A stretch of 64,000 nt of DNA, taken from assembly GCF_902499135.1 (NCBI RefSeq), contig NZ_CABVPR010000015.1:32445-96444 (forward strand). Reading direction: 5' to 3'. The position numbers and the translations under genes were made by a program. Position 1 is the stretch's first letter, and each line of letters begins with the position of its first letter. The notes beneath the pieces are model-generated. The model saw nothing but the letters and a program-made list of their open reading frames with translations. It did no database searches and had not been told where the DNA came from. This DNA is from Burkholderia dolosa (lineage in GTDB: Bacteria > Pseudomonadota > Gammaproteobacteria > Burkholderiales > Burkholderiaceae). Below are positions 1-7,851 of the stretch, piece after piece.

Positions 1-987
1 CCGTCGCTCGTCGTGCTCGCGCTGCTCGCGCTCGAATTCGTGTGGCTGCAGGCCGACGACGGCATATCGTTCGTGCGCGGCGTGCGCACGGCGACGGCCG
101 TCGGCTCGATCGTGTCGCTGACGTGGCTGCTCGTGCGGCTCGCGGCGGGCGTCGGCGACGCGATCATCCAGGCGCATCCGATCGATACGGCCGACAACCT
201 GCACGCGCGACGCATTCATACGCAGGCCAAGGTGCTCGTGCGGACGATCATGGTGCTGATCGTGATCATCGGCACGGGCGCCGCGCTGATGACGTTCCCG
301 AACGTGCGGCAGATCGGCGCGAGTCTGCTCGCGTCGGCCGGCGTCGCGGGTCTCGTCGCCGGTATCGCCGCGCGTCCGGTGCTCGGCAACCTGATCGCCG
401 GGCTGCAGATCGCGCTCACGCAGCCGATCCGGCTCGACGACGTCGTCGTGATCCAGGGCGAGTGGGGGCGCATCGAAGAAATCACCGGGTCGTTCGTGTC
501 GGTGCGCCTGTGGGACCAGCGGCGCCTCGTCGTGCCGTTGCAGTGGATCATCGAGAATCCGTTCGCGAACTGGACGCGCAGCAGCTCGCAGATCATCGGC
601 ACGGTGTTTCTGTCGGTCGACTACTGCACGCCGCTCGAGCCGCTGCGCGAGGAACTCGCGCGGCTCGTGCACGCGGCGCCGGAATGGGACGGTCGCGTTC
701 AGGTGCTGCAGGTGACCGATGCGACCGAGCGCACGATGCAGCTGCGTGCGCTCGTCAGCGCGGCCGACTCGTCCGCATGCTGGGACCTGCGCTGCCGCGT
801 GCGCGAAGGGCTGATCGCGTATCTGCAGGCGAACTATCCGCAATGCCTGCCGCGTAGCCGGATGGAGCTCTATCCGCACGAAGGAGCGCCCGATGCGCCG
901 AACCCGGAGCGGCCGCATGCGCGACCGCCTGCGGCGAGCACGGCGGCCAATACGGCTGCCGATCCGAAGTCGGCCGAAGGGCGCTGA
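1..987 (+). CDS. MscS-family mechanosensitive channel, 5' partial
   Basis: The frame is open from base 1, so the true start lies upstream of the window; about 328 residues of the C-terminal part are visible. Inner-membrane channel that would release solutes on hypo-osmotic shock. Hydrophobic segments lie near the start and around the first third. The pore-lining helix with small residues (GVAGLVAGIAARPVLGNLIAG) is followed by the beta-domain signature QPIRLDDVVVIQGEWGRIEEI typical of MscS proteins. The C-terminal 35 residues are Pro/Ala-rich and probably disordered. It is followed after 27 bp by the ATPase gene, so the two may be cotranscribed. Family assignment is firm; gating and physiological role are not visible. 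Confidence 0.88.
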   Translation, partial: PSLVVLALLALEFVWLQADDGISFVRGVRTATAVGSIVSLTWLLVRLAAGVGDAIIQAHPIDTADNLHARRIHTQAKVLVRTIMVLIVIIGTGAALMTFPNVRQIGASLLASAGVAGLVAGIAARPVLGNLIAGLQIALTQPIRLDDVVVIQGEWGRIEEITGSFVSVRLWDQRRLVVPLQWIIENPFANWTRSSSQIIGTVFLSVDYCTPLEPLREELARLVHAAPEWDGRVQVLQVTDATERTMQLRALVSAADSSACWDLRCRVREGLIAYLQANYPQCLPRSRMELYPHEGAPDAPNPERPHARPPAASTAANTAADPKSAEGR

Positions 988-1014
988 GCGCACCGCGCAC
1001 AATCGCTGCCATCC

Positions 1015-2196
1015 ATGACCACCATCGCGCTGAAGACGCTCGCCGTCGCCAATTACCGTTCGCTGCGCGAGCTGATCGTGCCGCTTGCCGCGCTCAACGT
1101 CGTCACCGGGCCGAACGGCAGCGGCAAGTCAAGCGTGTACCGCGCGCTGCGGCTGCTCGCCGATACCGCACAGGGCCGCGTGATTCCGTCGCTCGCGCGC
1201 GAGGGCGGCTTGCCGTCGACGCTGTGGGCCGGGCCCGAGCGCTTTTCGCGCGCGATGCTGGCCGGCGACGCGCCGGTGACCGGCACGGTGCGCAACCGGC
1301 CGGTGAGCCTGAAGCTCGGCTTCGCATGCGGCGATTTCGGCTATGCGATCGATCTCGGGCTGCCGGTGCCGAGCGGCTCGCAGTTCGCGCTCGATCCGGT
1401 CGTCAAGCGCGAATGCATCTGGGCCGGCGACGTGCTGCGGCCGTCCGCGCTGCTGGTCGACCGGCACGGCGCGCAGATCCGCACGCGCACCGCGTCCGGC
1501 GACTGGCGCACGGTGCCGCAGCCGGTCGCGAGTTTCGACAGCATGATGACCGAATTCGCCGATCCGGTCGGGTCGCCGGAGATGATCGCCGTGCGCGAAC
1601 GGATTCGCTCGTGGCGCTTCTACGATCATTTCCGCACCGACGCGCAGGCGCCCGCGCGCCAGTCGCAGATCGGCACGCACACGCCGGTGCTGGCCGACGA
1701 CGGCGCCGATCTCGCCGCCGCGCTGCAGACGATTCGCGAGATCGGCAACGGCGCGGCGCTCGATGCGGCGATCGACGATGCGTTTCCCGGCGCGTCGGTC
1801 GTCATCGACCATGCGGGCGGCCGCGGCCGCTTCGACGTGCTGATGCGCCAGCCGGGCCTGTTGCGGCCGCTCGCGGCGGCGGAGTTGTCCGACGGCACGC
1901 TGCGCTATCTGCTGCTGGCCGCCGCGCTGCTGACGCCGCGCCCGCCCGCGCTAATGGTGCTGAACGAACCGGAAGCGAGCCTGCATCCCGATCTGCTGCC
2001 GGCGCTCGGCCGCCTGATCGCGCAGGCCGCGCGGCGCTCGCAGGTGCTGGTCGTGTCGCATGCGGCGCGGCTCATCGCGACGCTCGAACGCGACGCCGAC
2101 TGCGAATCGCTGGTGCTCGACAAGCAGCTCGGCGCGACCGCGCTCGTCGATGCCGATACGCGCGACCTGCCGCCGTGGAAATGGCCGTCGCGCTGA
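1015..2196 (+). CDS. RecF/SMC-like AAA family ATPase
   Basis: 393-residue cytoplasmic ABC-type ATPase of the AAA_21 kind. Walker A is GPNGSGKS (residues 32-39). A signature-like ELSDGTLRYLL follows near residue 290, then Walker B with its acidic pair in LMVLNEPEASLHP, and an H-loop His in VVSHAARLI. The order Walker A, long middle region, signature, Walker B is that of RecF/OLD-type ATPases, but no Toprim or other nuclease domain follows; the protein ends with a short acidic and Trp-containing tail. Such proteins are found both in housekeeping DNA metabolism and in defence systems, and nothing here decides between these. The start is ATG 15 codons before a conserved-looking NYRSL strand. Function unknown. 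Confidence 0.8.
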   Translation: MTTIALKTLAVANYRSLRELIVPLAALNVVTGPNGSGKSSVYRALRLLADTAQGRVIPSLAREGGLPSTLWAGPERFSRAMLAGDAPVTGTVRNRPVSLKLGFACGDFGYAIDLGLPVPSGSQFALDPVVKRECIWAGDVLRPSALLVDRHGAQIRTRTASGDWRTVPQPVASFDSMMTEFADPVGSPEMIAVRERIRSWRFYDHFRTDAQAPARQSQIGTHTPVLADDGADLAAALQTIREIGNGAALDAAIDDAFPGASVVIDHAGGRGRFDVLMRQPGLLRPLAAAELSDGTLRYLLLAAALLTPRPPALMVLNEPEASLHPDLLPALGRLIAQAARRSQVLVVSHAARLIATLERDADCESLVLDKQLGATALVDADTRDLPPWKWPSR

Positions 2197-2455
2197 CCGG
2201 CAGGCACGCATGCCCGCGCTTCGGCTATCGCGATCGCTATCGGTTGCGAAGAATCGATTGGTCCCATCTTCGCGCCGGTACGCGGCACACGACGCCGAAT
2301 GTATCGCGTCTGTAACAACGCCCATAAAATGAAAGACGCCAGGTCCCGCGCATCGGGATCGCGAATAATGACGAAATGTCCGGTCGGCGCGATGCCGGCC
2401 CGCTTTGCACGCGACACGGGCGCACCGCGCCCGCACAGCACAGGAGACGAGGATC

Positions 2456-3520
2456 ATGAGAATTGCGCAGATCGCGCCGCTGACCGAATCCGTGCCGCCG
2501 AAGCTGTACGGCGGCACGGAGCGCGTCGTGTCGTACATCACCGAGGCGCTCGTCGATCTCGGCCATGACGTGACGCTGTTCGCGAGCGGAGATTCGACGA
2601 CGCGCGCGAAGCTCGAGCCCGTATGGCCGCGCGCGCTGCGGCTCGACTCGTCGATCCGCGACCGCGTCGCGCCGCACATGCTGCTGATGGAGACGGTCGC
2701 GCGTCGGGCAAAAGACTTCGACGTGCTCCATTTCCACATGGATTACTACTCGTTTTCGGTGTTCAACCGTCAGGAAACGCCGTACGTGACGACGCTGCAC
2801 GGCCGGCTCGATTTGCCCGAGCAGCAGCCGGTGTTCGACACGTTCAACACGGCGCCCGTGATCTCGATTTCGAATTCGCAGCGCCAGCCGCTGCCGCAGG
2901 CGAAATGGCTGACCACCGTCTATCACGGGCTGCCCGACACGCTGTATCTGCCGCAGCCGGTCGAGCCGCGCTATCTCGCGTTTCTCGGCCGCATCTCGCC
3001 GGAGAAGCGCGTGGACACGGCGATCCGCATCGCGCACCAATGCGGGCTGCCGATCCGGATCGCCGCGAAGATCGACGCGGCCGACGAGGAATACTTCGAA
3101 CGCGAGATCAAGCCGCTGTTCGCGCTGCCGCACGTCGAATACATCGGCGAGATCGCCGATCACCAGAAGGCCGAGTTCCTGTCCGGCGCGCATGCGCTGC
3201 TGTTTCCGATCGACTGGCCCGAGCCGTTCGGTCTGGTGATGATCGAGGCGATGTCGTGCGGCACGCCGGTGATCGCGTTCAATCGCGGTGCGGTGCCGGA
3301 GGTGATCGACGAGGGCGTGTCCGGCTTCATCGTCGAGGACGAGATCAGCGCGGTGGCCGCGGTGAACCGGCTCCATCTGCTGCCGCGCGTGCGCGTGCGG
3401 CAGCGCTTCGAGGAACGCTTTACGTCGCGCCGGATGGCGCAGCAGTACGTCGACGTCTATCAGTCGGTGATCCGCGCGCAGAAGCGCTCGCGCTTCAAGG
3501 TCATCGATTCGACGACGTGA
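2456..3520 (+). CDS. GT4-family glycosyltransferase
   Basis: 354 residues with the two-domain GT-B fold of glycosyltransferase family 4. The N-terminal part has the donor/acceptor glycine loop PPKLYGGTERVVSYI (residues 14-28). The C-terminal part has FLGRISPEKRVDTAI and the E-x7-E nucleotide-sugar motif region EPFGLVMIEAMSCGTPVIAFNRGAVPEVI. The start at 2456 is preceded by GGAGACGAGG; the open frame extends 17 codons upstream without family similarity. It stands alone between a 260-bp leader and a strong convergent terminator. Substrate cannot be read from sequence; proteins of this type usually build cell-surface glycans. Confidence 0.88.
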   Translation: MRIAQIAPLTESVPPKLYGGTERVVSYITEALVDLGHDVTLFASGDSTTRAKLEPVWPRALRLDSSIRDRVAPHMLLMETVARRAKDFDVLHFHMDYYSFSVFNRQETPYVTTLHGRLDLPEQQPVFDTFNTAPVISISNSQRQPLPQAKWLTTVYHGLPDTLYLPQPVEPRYLAFLGRISPEKRVDTAIRIAHQCGLPIRIAAKIDAADEEYFEREIKPLFALPHVEYIGEIADHQKAEFLSGAHALLFPIDWPEPFGLVMIEAMSCGTPVIAFNRGAVPEVIDEGVSGFIVEDEISAVAAVNRLHLLPRVRVRQRFEERFTSRRMAQQYVDVYQSVIRAQKRSRFKVIDSTT

Positions 3521-3541
3521 CGCGCCGCGCACGCGGATAAA

Positions 3542-3575
3542 AAAACGGCGATGTCCGCGACGACATCGCCGTTTT
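3542..3575 (+). terminator. bidirectional intrinsic terminator
   Basis: Perfect 14-bp inverted repeat (AAAACGGCGATGTC at 3542-3555 with its complement at 3562-3575) and a 6-nt loop. A run of A on the left arm and T on the right arm lets it serve both the glycosyltransferase gene (+) and the YSC84 gene (-) that converge here. Confidence 0.88.
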
Positions 3576-3613
3576 GGCATCGCCCGCGCCTGCACGGTGC
3601 GGGCGATGCAGCT

Positions 3614-4201
3614 TCAGATCTTCAGCTTCGTGACCTTCGTGCCATTGATCGACACGTCGCCCATCAGGCCTGCGTTCGTCAGCACGATCACCTGAACCGG
3701 CGCGGTCGCGGTATTCGTGTCCACTGCGCCGTTCGCCCCCATCTTCACGAGCGCGACCGACGCGCCGGCGCCGGCGGCCCAGCCGTCCGAGTTGCGGAAT
3801 TCGTCGAGCGCCTGCTGCGTCATGAACAGGAACACGATCGCCTTCGATTGCGCACCGGCCTGCAGGCCAACCGACAGCGACGACGTGTTGTAGTAGCCGA
3901 CCGTGCTGCCGCCGACGCGCAGCGCGCCGTTGCCGGTCTGGCCGCCGACGATGAAGCCCGCCTGCAGCACCTCGGGGAAGACCAGCACGCCGCGCGATTT
4001 CGCGACGAGTTCACGCGAACCCTTGACCGTCGAATAGAGCCGCGACAGCGTCGCATCGACGCTCGCGTCGATCGCCTGACGCTTCGACGCGTTCGTCGCC
4101 GCGTTGTCGGGCTTGTCGGGGGTCGTGGTGCAGCCGGCGAGCGCGAGGCTGCCGACGATGAGCGCGGCGGCGGCTTTCAGCACAAGATTCCGTTTTTGCA
4201 T
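3614..4201 (-). CDS. YSC84-family lipoprotein
   Basis: 195 residues. A type II signal peptide ends in the lipobox LAGC (Cys24), so the mature protein should be lipid-anchored in the periplasm or outer membrane. The rest matches the YSC84/Ysc84 actin-binding-like (lipid-binding) fold: SRGVLVFPEVLQAGFIVGGQTGNGALRV, then GLQAGAQSKAIVFLFMTQQALDEF and a Gly/Ala-rich strand region. Bacterial members are generally of unknown role, sometimes linked to membrane lipids. A GGAGAAG Shine-Dalgarno sequence precedes the start. Single gene with its own terminator. Confidence 0.85.
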   Translation of the reverse strand: MQKRNLVLKAAAALIVGSLALAGCTTTPDKPDNAATNASKRQAIDASVDATLSRLYSTVKGSRELVAKSRGVLVFPEVLQAGFIVGGQTGNGALRVGGSTVGYYNTSSLSVGLQAGAQSKAIVFLFMTQQALDEFRNSDGWAAGAGASVALVKMGANGAVDTNTATAPVQVIVLTNAGLMGDVSINGTKVTKLKI

Positions 4202-4430
4202 CGTTCTTCTCCATCGGATGACGTTTGGAGTGAGTCTCGCTCAAGGAGCGGATCACGTCGGCAGTTATATCACAGCGGATTACAGCTGCTTTTCACCCGA
4301 ACATGAAAAAGCGTCAAATCGTCTCGGCGTGTCGCGGCGTGCCAACGGACGTACCGGCGCGCAGGCGCCGTCGCGTTGTGCGCGTGGTGCGTCCGGTCAC
4401 GGAAGGGAAGCGGGGCGGGCGTGTCGCCGG

Positions 4431-4880
4431 TCAATGCGGAACCGGCGGGACGGGCGGCTTGATCGGCGGCCGGCGCAGCGCGCGGCGGATCAGCGCGATC
4501 ACGACGCCGCACGCGAACAGGAACGCGGCCGGCACGACCCAGTAGCCGACGAACGCATGCCACAGATAGCTGGCGAGCGTATTGCGGCGCACGCGGTATT
4601 CGTCGCGCGCCGCCTGCTGGCGCGGCGCATTCGCAGCGAGCACGTCGGCCGGGCAACCGGCTGCGCGCGCTTCGTCAGGGTCGCCGTGACACTTCGCGGC
4701 GGCGCCGGCCGCACGCTGCGCGTCGGTGAGCTGCCAGGTGGTCAGCGCAAGCCGCAGATCGGCGTTGTTATAGGCCATTTCCTCGCGGATCTCGCGTACC
4801 GCGACGATCGCGACGGGCACGGCCCAGAACACGATCACGATCAGCCAACGGCGGAACCAGCGGTGTCGTCTCCATGCCAT
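4431..4880 (-). CDS. small inner-membrane protein, unknown function
   Basis: 149 residues with two predicted transmembrane helices: WLIVIVFWAVPVAIVAV near the N-terminus and YWVVPAAFLFACGVVIALI near the C-terminus. The roughly 75-residue loop between them is hydrophilic and has two cysteines. The tail is RRPPIKPPVPPVPH. The start at 4880 is chosen because GGAGG lies five bases upstream; the frame stays open for 83 further codons but that stretch is Arg-rich and looks non-coding. I do not recognise a family. A positive-inside pattern (MAWRRHRWFRRW) suggests both ends face the cytoplasm. Confidence 0.65.
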   Translation of the reverse strand: MAWRRHRWFRRWLIVIVFWAVPVAIVAVREIREEMAYNNADLRLALTTWQLTDAQRAAGAAAKCHGDPDEARAAGCPADVLAANAPRQQAARDEYRVRRNTLASYLWHAFVGYWVVPAAFLFACGVVIALIRRALRRPPIKPPVPPVPH

Positions 4881-5196
4881 CCATGCCTCCGTTTGACGCG
4901 GCACGCGCGTCCGTGTCGAGGGCGGCCCGATGGCGCTTCTTGTACTTGGGTGGGCCGCGTTGCAGCCATCATAGAAGAAAACGCGGCGAATTGCCGCACC
5001 CTGTGGCGGCGTTCGCACGTCGGTCGCCAAGAGCGGGGAGGGCCCGCGCGGCCCGTGCCGCGATCGCCCAGCGGCCGTTGTCGACCGGCATGCGCGACGT
5101 GTCCGACCGCGCGACACGTCGATGCGCATGCAACGAAAACGACAATGCCGCGCCCGCCGAAGCGGTGCGCGGCATTGTCGTCGGGAGCGCCGAAAC
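4881..5196. other. 316-bp intergenic region
   Basis: Lies between the start of the small membrane-protein gene and the end of psiF, both on the minus strand. It holds the psiF terminator at its right end and, presumably, the promoter of the membrane-protein gene. No further gene is supported. Confidence 0.5.
5132..5181 (-). terminator. psiF terminator
   Basis: A 15-bp perfect inverted repeat (ACGACAATGCCGCGC at 5139-5153, complement at 5167-5181) lies just past the psiF stop codon. On the minus strand it is followed by TTTTCGTT. Confidence 0.8.
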
Positions 5197-5487
5197 TCAG
5201 GCGGCCGGCTGGCTGCTCAGGCAGCTCTTCATGAACGCCTTGCGCTCGTCGCCTTTCTTGTCGGCGGCCTGCGTGTTGCACGCCTTCATCTTTTCCTGCT
5301 GCGTCATCTTCTTCGCGGGCTTCGCCGACAGGCAGTCCTTCATGAACGCCTTGCGTTCATCGCCCGTTTTGCCGGCTGCCTGCGTGTTGCAGGCCTTCAT
5401 CTTGTCCTGCTGGCTGTTGGCCGCGAATGCGGGGGAAGCCAGCACGCCGCCGAGCAGCACCGCGGCTACGAGCGATTGGATTTTCAT
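5197..5487 (-). CDS. psiF: PsiF-repeat exported protein
   Basis: 96 residues: a cleavable signal peptide (MKIQSLVAAVLLGGVLASPAFA) followed by two PsiF repeats of about 37 residues, each of the form QQ-x-KMKACNTQAA-x-K-x-GDERKAFMK-x-CLS. Each repeat has two cysteines, suggesting a disulfide in the periplasm. In E. coli psiF is induced by phosphate starvation; its molecular role is unknown. The start at 5487 gives the signal peptide and is preceded by GGGAG; upstream in-frame sequence is not protein-like. The two repeats are also a visible DNA duplication (see the repeat entry). Confidence 0.87.
   Translation of the reverse strand: MKIQSLVAAVLLGGVLASPAFAANSQQDKMKACNTQAAGKTGDERKAFMKDCLSAKPAKKMTQQEKMKACNTQAADKKGDERKAFMKSCLSSQPAA
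5221..5412 (-). repeat. tandem 81-bp repeats inside psiF
   Basis: Positions 5221-5301 and 5332-5412 are near-identical 81-bp units with a 111-bp period, encoding the two PsiF repeats. Most differences are at third codon positions, as expected for an old internal duplication under selection. Confidence 0.75.
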
Positions 5488-5772
5488 TTCGACACTCCCA
5501 TGGGTGAATTGCGTATTGTCGACGCCGTTACGCAGCGCATCGCAACCGGATAGGGCCACATCGCGCCGCGTGCTCCGATTATGGCAAATCAATGTGAAAA
5601 AGCCAGAACGGCATTCCTATAACGTCACGTGCGACGCCCGCGTTGACCGCGCAAGCGGCCGGACGATCGGGACAAACCATTAGGTATTCGCGAAGTGCGC
5701 GCGGCGCGGCCGCGGTCGGCGGTTCGCGCCGAATCGGCCGAACGTTGGCCGCGAGCCATTACAATCGCGGCC

Positions 5773-6795
5773 ATGAATACTCCGAATCCCGCATCTCCTT
5801 CTTCCGCGGCGCCGCTGCCGCGCATCGCCGTGCTCGCGACCGGCGGCACGATCGCCGGCGCCGCGCCGGACGCCGCCAGCACGGCCGGCTATCAGGCCGG
5901 CGCACTCGGCGTCGGTTTCCTGCTCGACGCGGTGCCGGCGCTCGCGTCGGTCGCTCACATCCACGCCGAACAGATTGCGAGCATCGACAGCAAGGATCTC
6001 GCGCTGTCGCTGTGGAACACGCTTGCCGCGCGGATCGACGCACTGATGGCCGACCCGGCGATCGACGGCATCGTGATCACGCACGGCACCGACACGCTCG
6101 AGGAAACCGCATATGCGCTGCATCTGGTCGTGAACGGCGACAAGCCGGTCGTGATGACCGCCGCGATGCGGCCGGCGACCGCGTTGTCGTCCGACGGACC
6201 GCTCAACCTGCTCAATGCGGTGACGGTCGCTGCGCATCCGGCCGCGCGCGGACAGGGCGTGCTCGTCGCGTTCAACAACCGGATCCACGGCGCACGCGAT
6301 GTCGTGAAGACGAGCACTTACGCGGTCGACGCATTCCAGTCGCCGGAACTCGGTGCGCTCGGGTGGGTGCAGGATGGCCGCGTCGAGTTCGCGCGCCGCG
6401 TCACGCGCTCGCGCGGTGCGCAGCTGACGATCGCGACGGCATGGCCGCCGGTCGAGGTCGTCGCGAGCTACGCGGGCGCGACGCGCACGGCCGTCGATGC
6501 GTTCGTCGCAGCGGGCGTGCGCGGGCTCGTCGTCGCAGGCACCGGCAACGGTTCGATCCATGCGGCGCTGCAGGCGGCGCTCGCCGATGCCGCGCACGCC
6601 GGGGTCGCCGTCGTCCGTGCGTCGCGTGTCGGTTCCGGGCACGTGATGCACAACGGCGCCGCGAACGACGATGCGCTCGGCTTCGTGAGCGCCGGGTCGC
6701 TGAGTCCGTTCAAGGCGCGCGTGCTGCTGATGCTCGCGCTCGCGAACGGCATCGTCGCGCGCGACGCATTGCAGCGCGCATTCGACACGCTGTGA
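5773..6795 (+). CDS. L-asparaginase (type I/II fold)
   Basis: 340 residues. Hydrolyses L-asparagine to aspartate and ammonia. The first catalytic threonine is in VLATGGTIAG, the second in ITHGTDTLEETAY, and the supporting lysine in NGDKPVVMTAAMRP. The C-terminal domain has GLVVAGTGNGSIH. There is no signal peptide; the N-terminus is a Ser/Pro/Ala stretch, so a cytoplasmic location is expected although the motifs resemble the AnsB branch. The start at 5773 was chosen over the longer frame (26 codons upstream) because conserved sequence begins only at RIAVLATGGT. It is transcribed divergently from psiF with about 285 bp between them. Confidence 0.9.
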   Translation: MNTPNPASPSSAAPLPRIAVLATGGTIAGAAPDAASTAGYQAGALGVGFLLDAVPALASVAHIHAEQIASIDSKDLALSLWNTLAARIDALMADPAIDGIVITHGTDTLEETAYALHLVVNGDKPVVMTAAMRPATALSSDGPLNLLNAVTVAAHPAARGQGVLVAFNNRIHGARDVVKTSTYAVDAFQSPELGALGWVQDGRVEFARRVTRSRGAQLTIATAWPPVEVVASYAGATRTAVDAFVAAGVRGLVVAGTGNGSIHAALQAALADAAHAGVAVVRASRVGSGHVMHNGAANDDALGFVSAGSLSPFKARVLLMLALANGIVARDALQRAFDTL

Positions 6796-6833
6796 TCGGC
6801 GTGCACCGATCGCCGGTGCGCACCGCCAATGAA

Positions 6834-6860
6834 AAATGGCAGGCCTCAGGCCTGCCATTT
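6834..6860 (+). terminator. bidirectional terminator
   Basis: 12-bp perfect stem (AAATGGCAGGCC, loop TCA, GGCCTGCCATTT) between the convergent asparaginase and LysM genes. Short A/T tracts are present on both sides. Confidence 0.8.
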
Positions 6861-6885
6861 CGCCAAAACGATTCCGCGCCGATGA

Positions 6886-7356
6886 TCAGGACAGCGGCGG
6901 AATCACCAGCTTCTGGCCCGGGTAGATGCGGTCCGGGCTCGACAGCATCGGCTTGTTCGCTTCGAAGATCACCGGATACTTGCTCGCGTCGCCATACACT
7001 TCCTTCGCGATCGCCGACAGCGTGTCGCCCGACTTCACGTCGTGATATCGAACTTCGGGATCGTCCGGCTGCAGGTTGTCGTCGTTGACGCTCGCGACAC
7101 CCTGCACGTTGCCGGCCGCAACCTTGACCTTTGCCTTCGTGTCGAGATCAGCGACGCTGCCCGACAGCGTGACGGTGCGCGATGCGCCGTCGAATGCGAC
7201 GGTCAGGTTCGACGTGTCGATGCCTTGCGTGTCGATGTAGTGCTTGATTGCGTCGGCCGCGGTCCGGTTCGCGGCATTCGGATCTGCTGCCGCCTGTGCG
7301 TCGGCATGACCGAGCACTTTTTCACCCGCCTCTTTGATAAACGAAAGAAGACCCAT
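6886..7356 (-). CDS. lysM: BON-LysM protein (Kbp/YgaU type)
   Basis: 156 residues, no signal peptide. A BON domain (roughly residues 25-95, with VAFDGASRTVTLSGSVADLDTKAKVKVAAGNVQGVASV) is followed by a C-terminal LysM domain (YHDVKSGDTLSAIAKEVYGDASKYPVIFEANKPML...GQKLVIPPL). This matches E. coli Kbp (YgaU), a cytoplasmic potassium-binding protein, in length and order of domains. The start at 7356 has AAGGAG seven bases upstream; the open frame continues 31 codons further but is Arg/Phe-rich and not family-like. Confidence 0.88.
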   Translation of the reverse strand: MGLLSFIKEAGEKVLGHADAQAAADPNAANRTAADAIKHYIDTQGIDTSNLTVAFDGASRTVTLSGSVADLDTKAKVKVAAGNVQGVASVNDDNLQPDDPEVRYHDVKSGDTLSAIAKEVYGDASKYPVIFEANKPMLSSPDRIYPGQKLVIPPLS

Positions 7357-7540
7357 CGTTGCACTCCTTGGGTGGTTGAAAAGAAAACGCGCCGTGAAGT
7401 GGCGAAAAGAACACCGCGCTGGACGCGCGGCACCGAAGGTGAAGCGCAAGCGCGGCGGATTTCTCTGAAGGCGTGGCGAAAGTGTAGGCGTTTACCGCGA
7501 CGATTGCATGAAAAATCGCGCGTACGAACGTCAAGAAATG

Positions 7541-7663
7541 TAATACGCGAAATCCGACAGGCGGACACCCGACGACGACGTCTGACCGACCAAGGCTTCC
7601 CCGGCGTCGCCGGGTGCCGCTGCGGACCCCACTACGCCGCTCTCAGCCCAGAGCGGCGTTTTT
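7541..7663 (+). ncRNA. candidate small RNA
   Basis: Two hairpins in a row on the + strand, in a place where no + strand gene precedes them. The first is CCCGGC-GTC-GCCGGG at about 7600-7614. The second is a strong intrinsic terminator ending in TTTTT. A single-stranded CUUCCCC stretch lies just before the first hairpin, which could pair with Shine-Dalgarno sequences. The 5' end is uncertain; a TAATAC at 7541 is a weak -10 candidate with no clear -35. This could also be only a stray terminator. Confidence 0.35.
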
Positions 7664-7667
7664 CGCC
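7637..7667 (+). terminator. intrinsic terminator with orphan upstream transcript
   Basis: CGCCGCTCT and AGAGCGGCG form a 9-bp stem with a 6-nt loop (CAGCCC), followed by five T on the + strand. No + strand gene lies upstream, which is the main support for the small RNA candidate. Confidence 0.7.
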
Positions 7668-7851
7668 CCATCGCGCATGCGTTCGACGTGCGCGGCGGGG
7701 CGCCCCACCGTGATGCGCGAACGTGCCGCGCACCGCTGCGACCGTTCGCGGCCGCATTGCTCGTTTCTGTCGCTGTCGCGCGTCCGCCATCGCGGCGGAT
7801 CGCGCGGTATCGCATCCGTCGTGCGGCCGCCGAGCCGCGGCCGCGCGCCGG

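Larger units (their letters stand above)
7357..7851. other. 495-bp non-coding region
   Basis: Separates the lysM start from the glxR stop. It contains the lysM promoter side, a possible small RNA with a good + strand terminator (separate entry), and at 7823-7844 an 8-bp GC-rich inverted repeat (GCGGCCGC) just past the glxR stop that could stop leftward transcription. Short open frames here have no ribosome-binding sites or family features. Confidence 0.5.
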
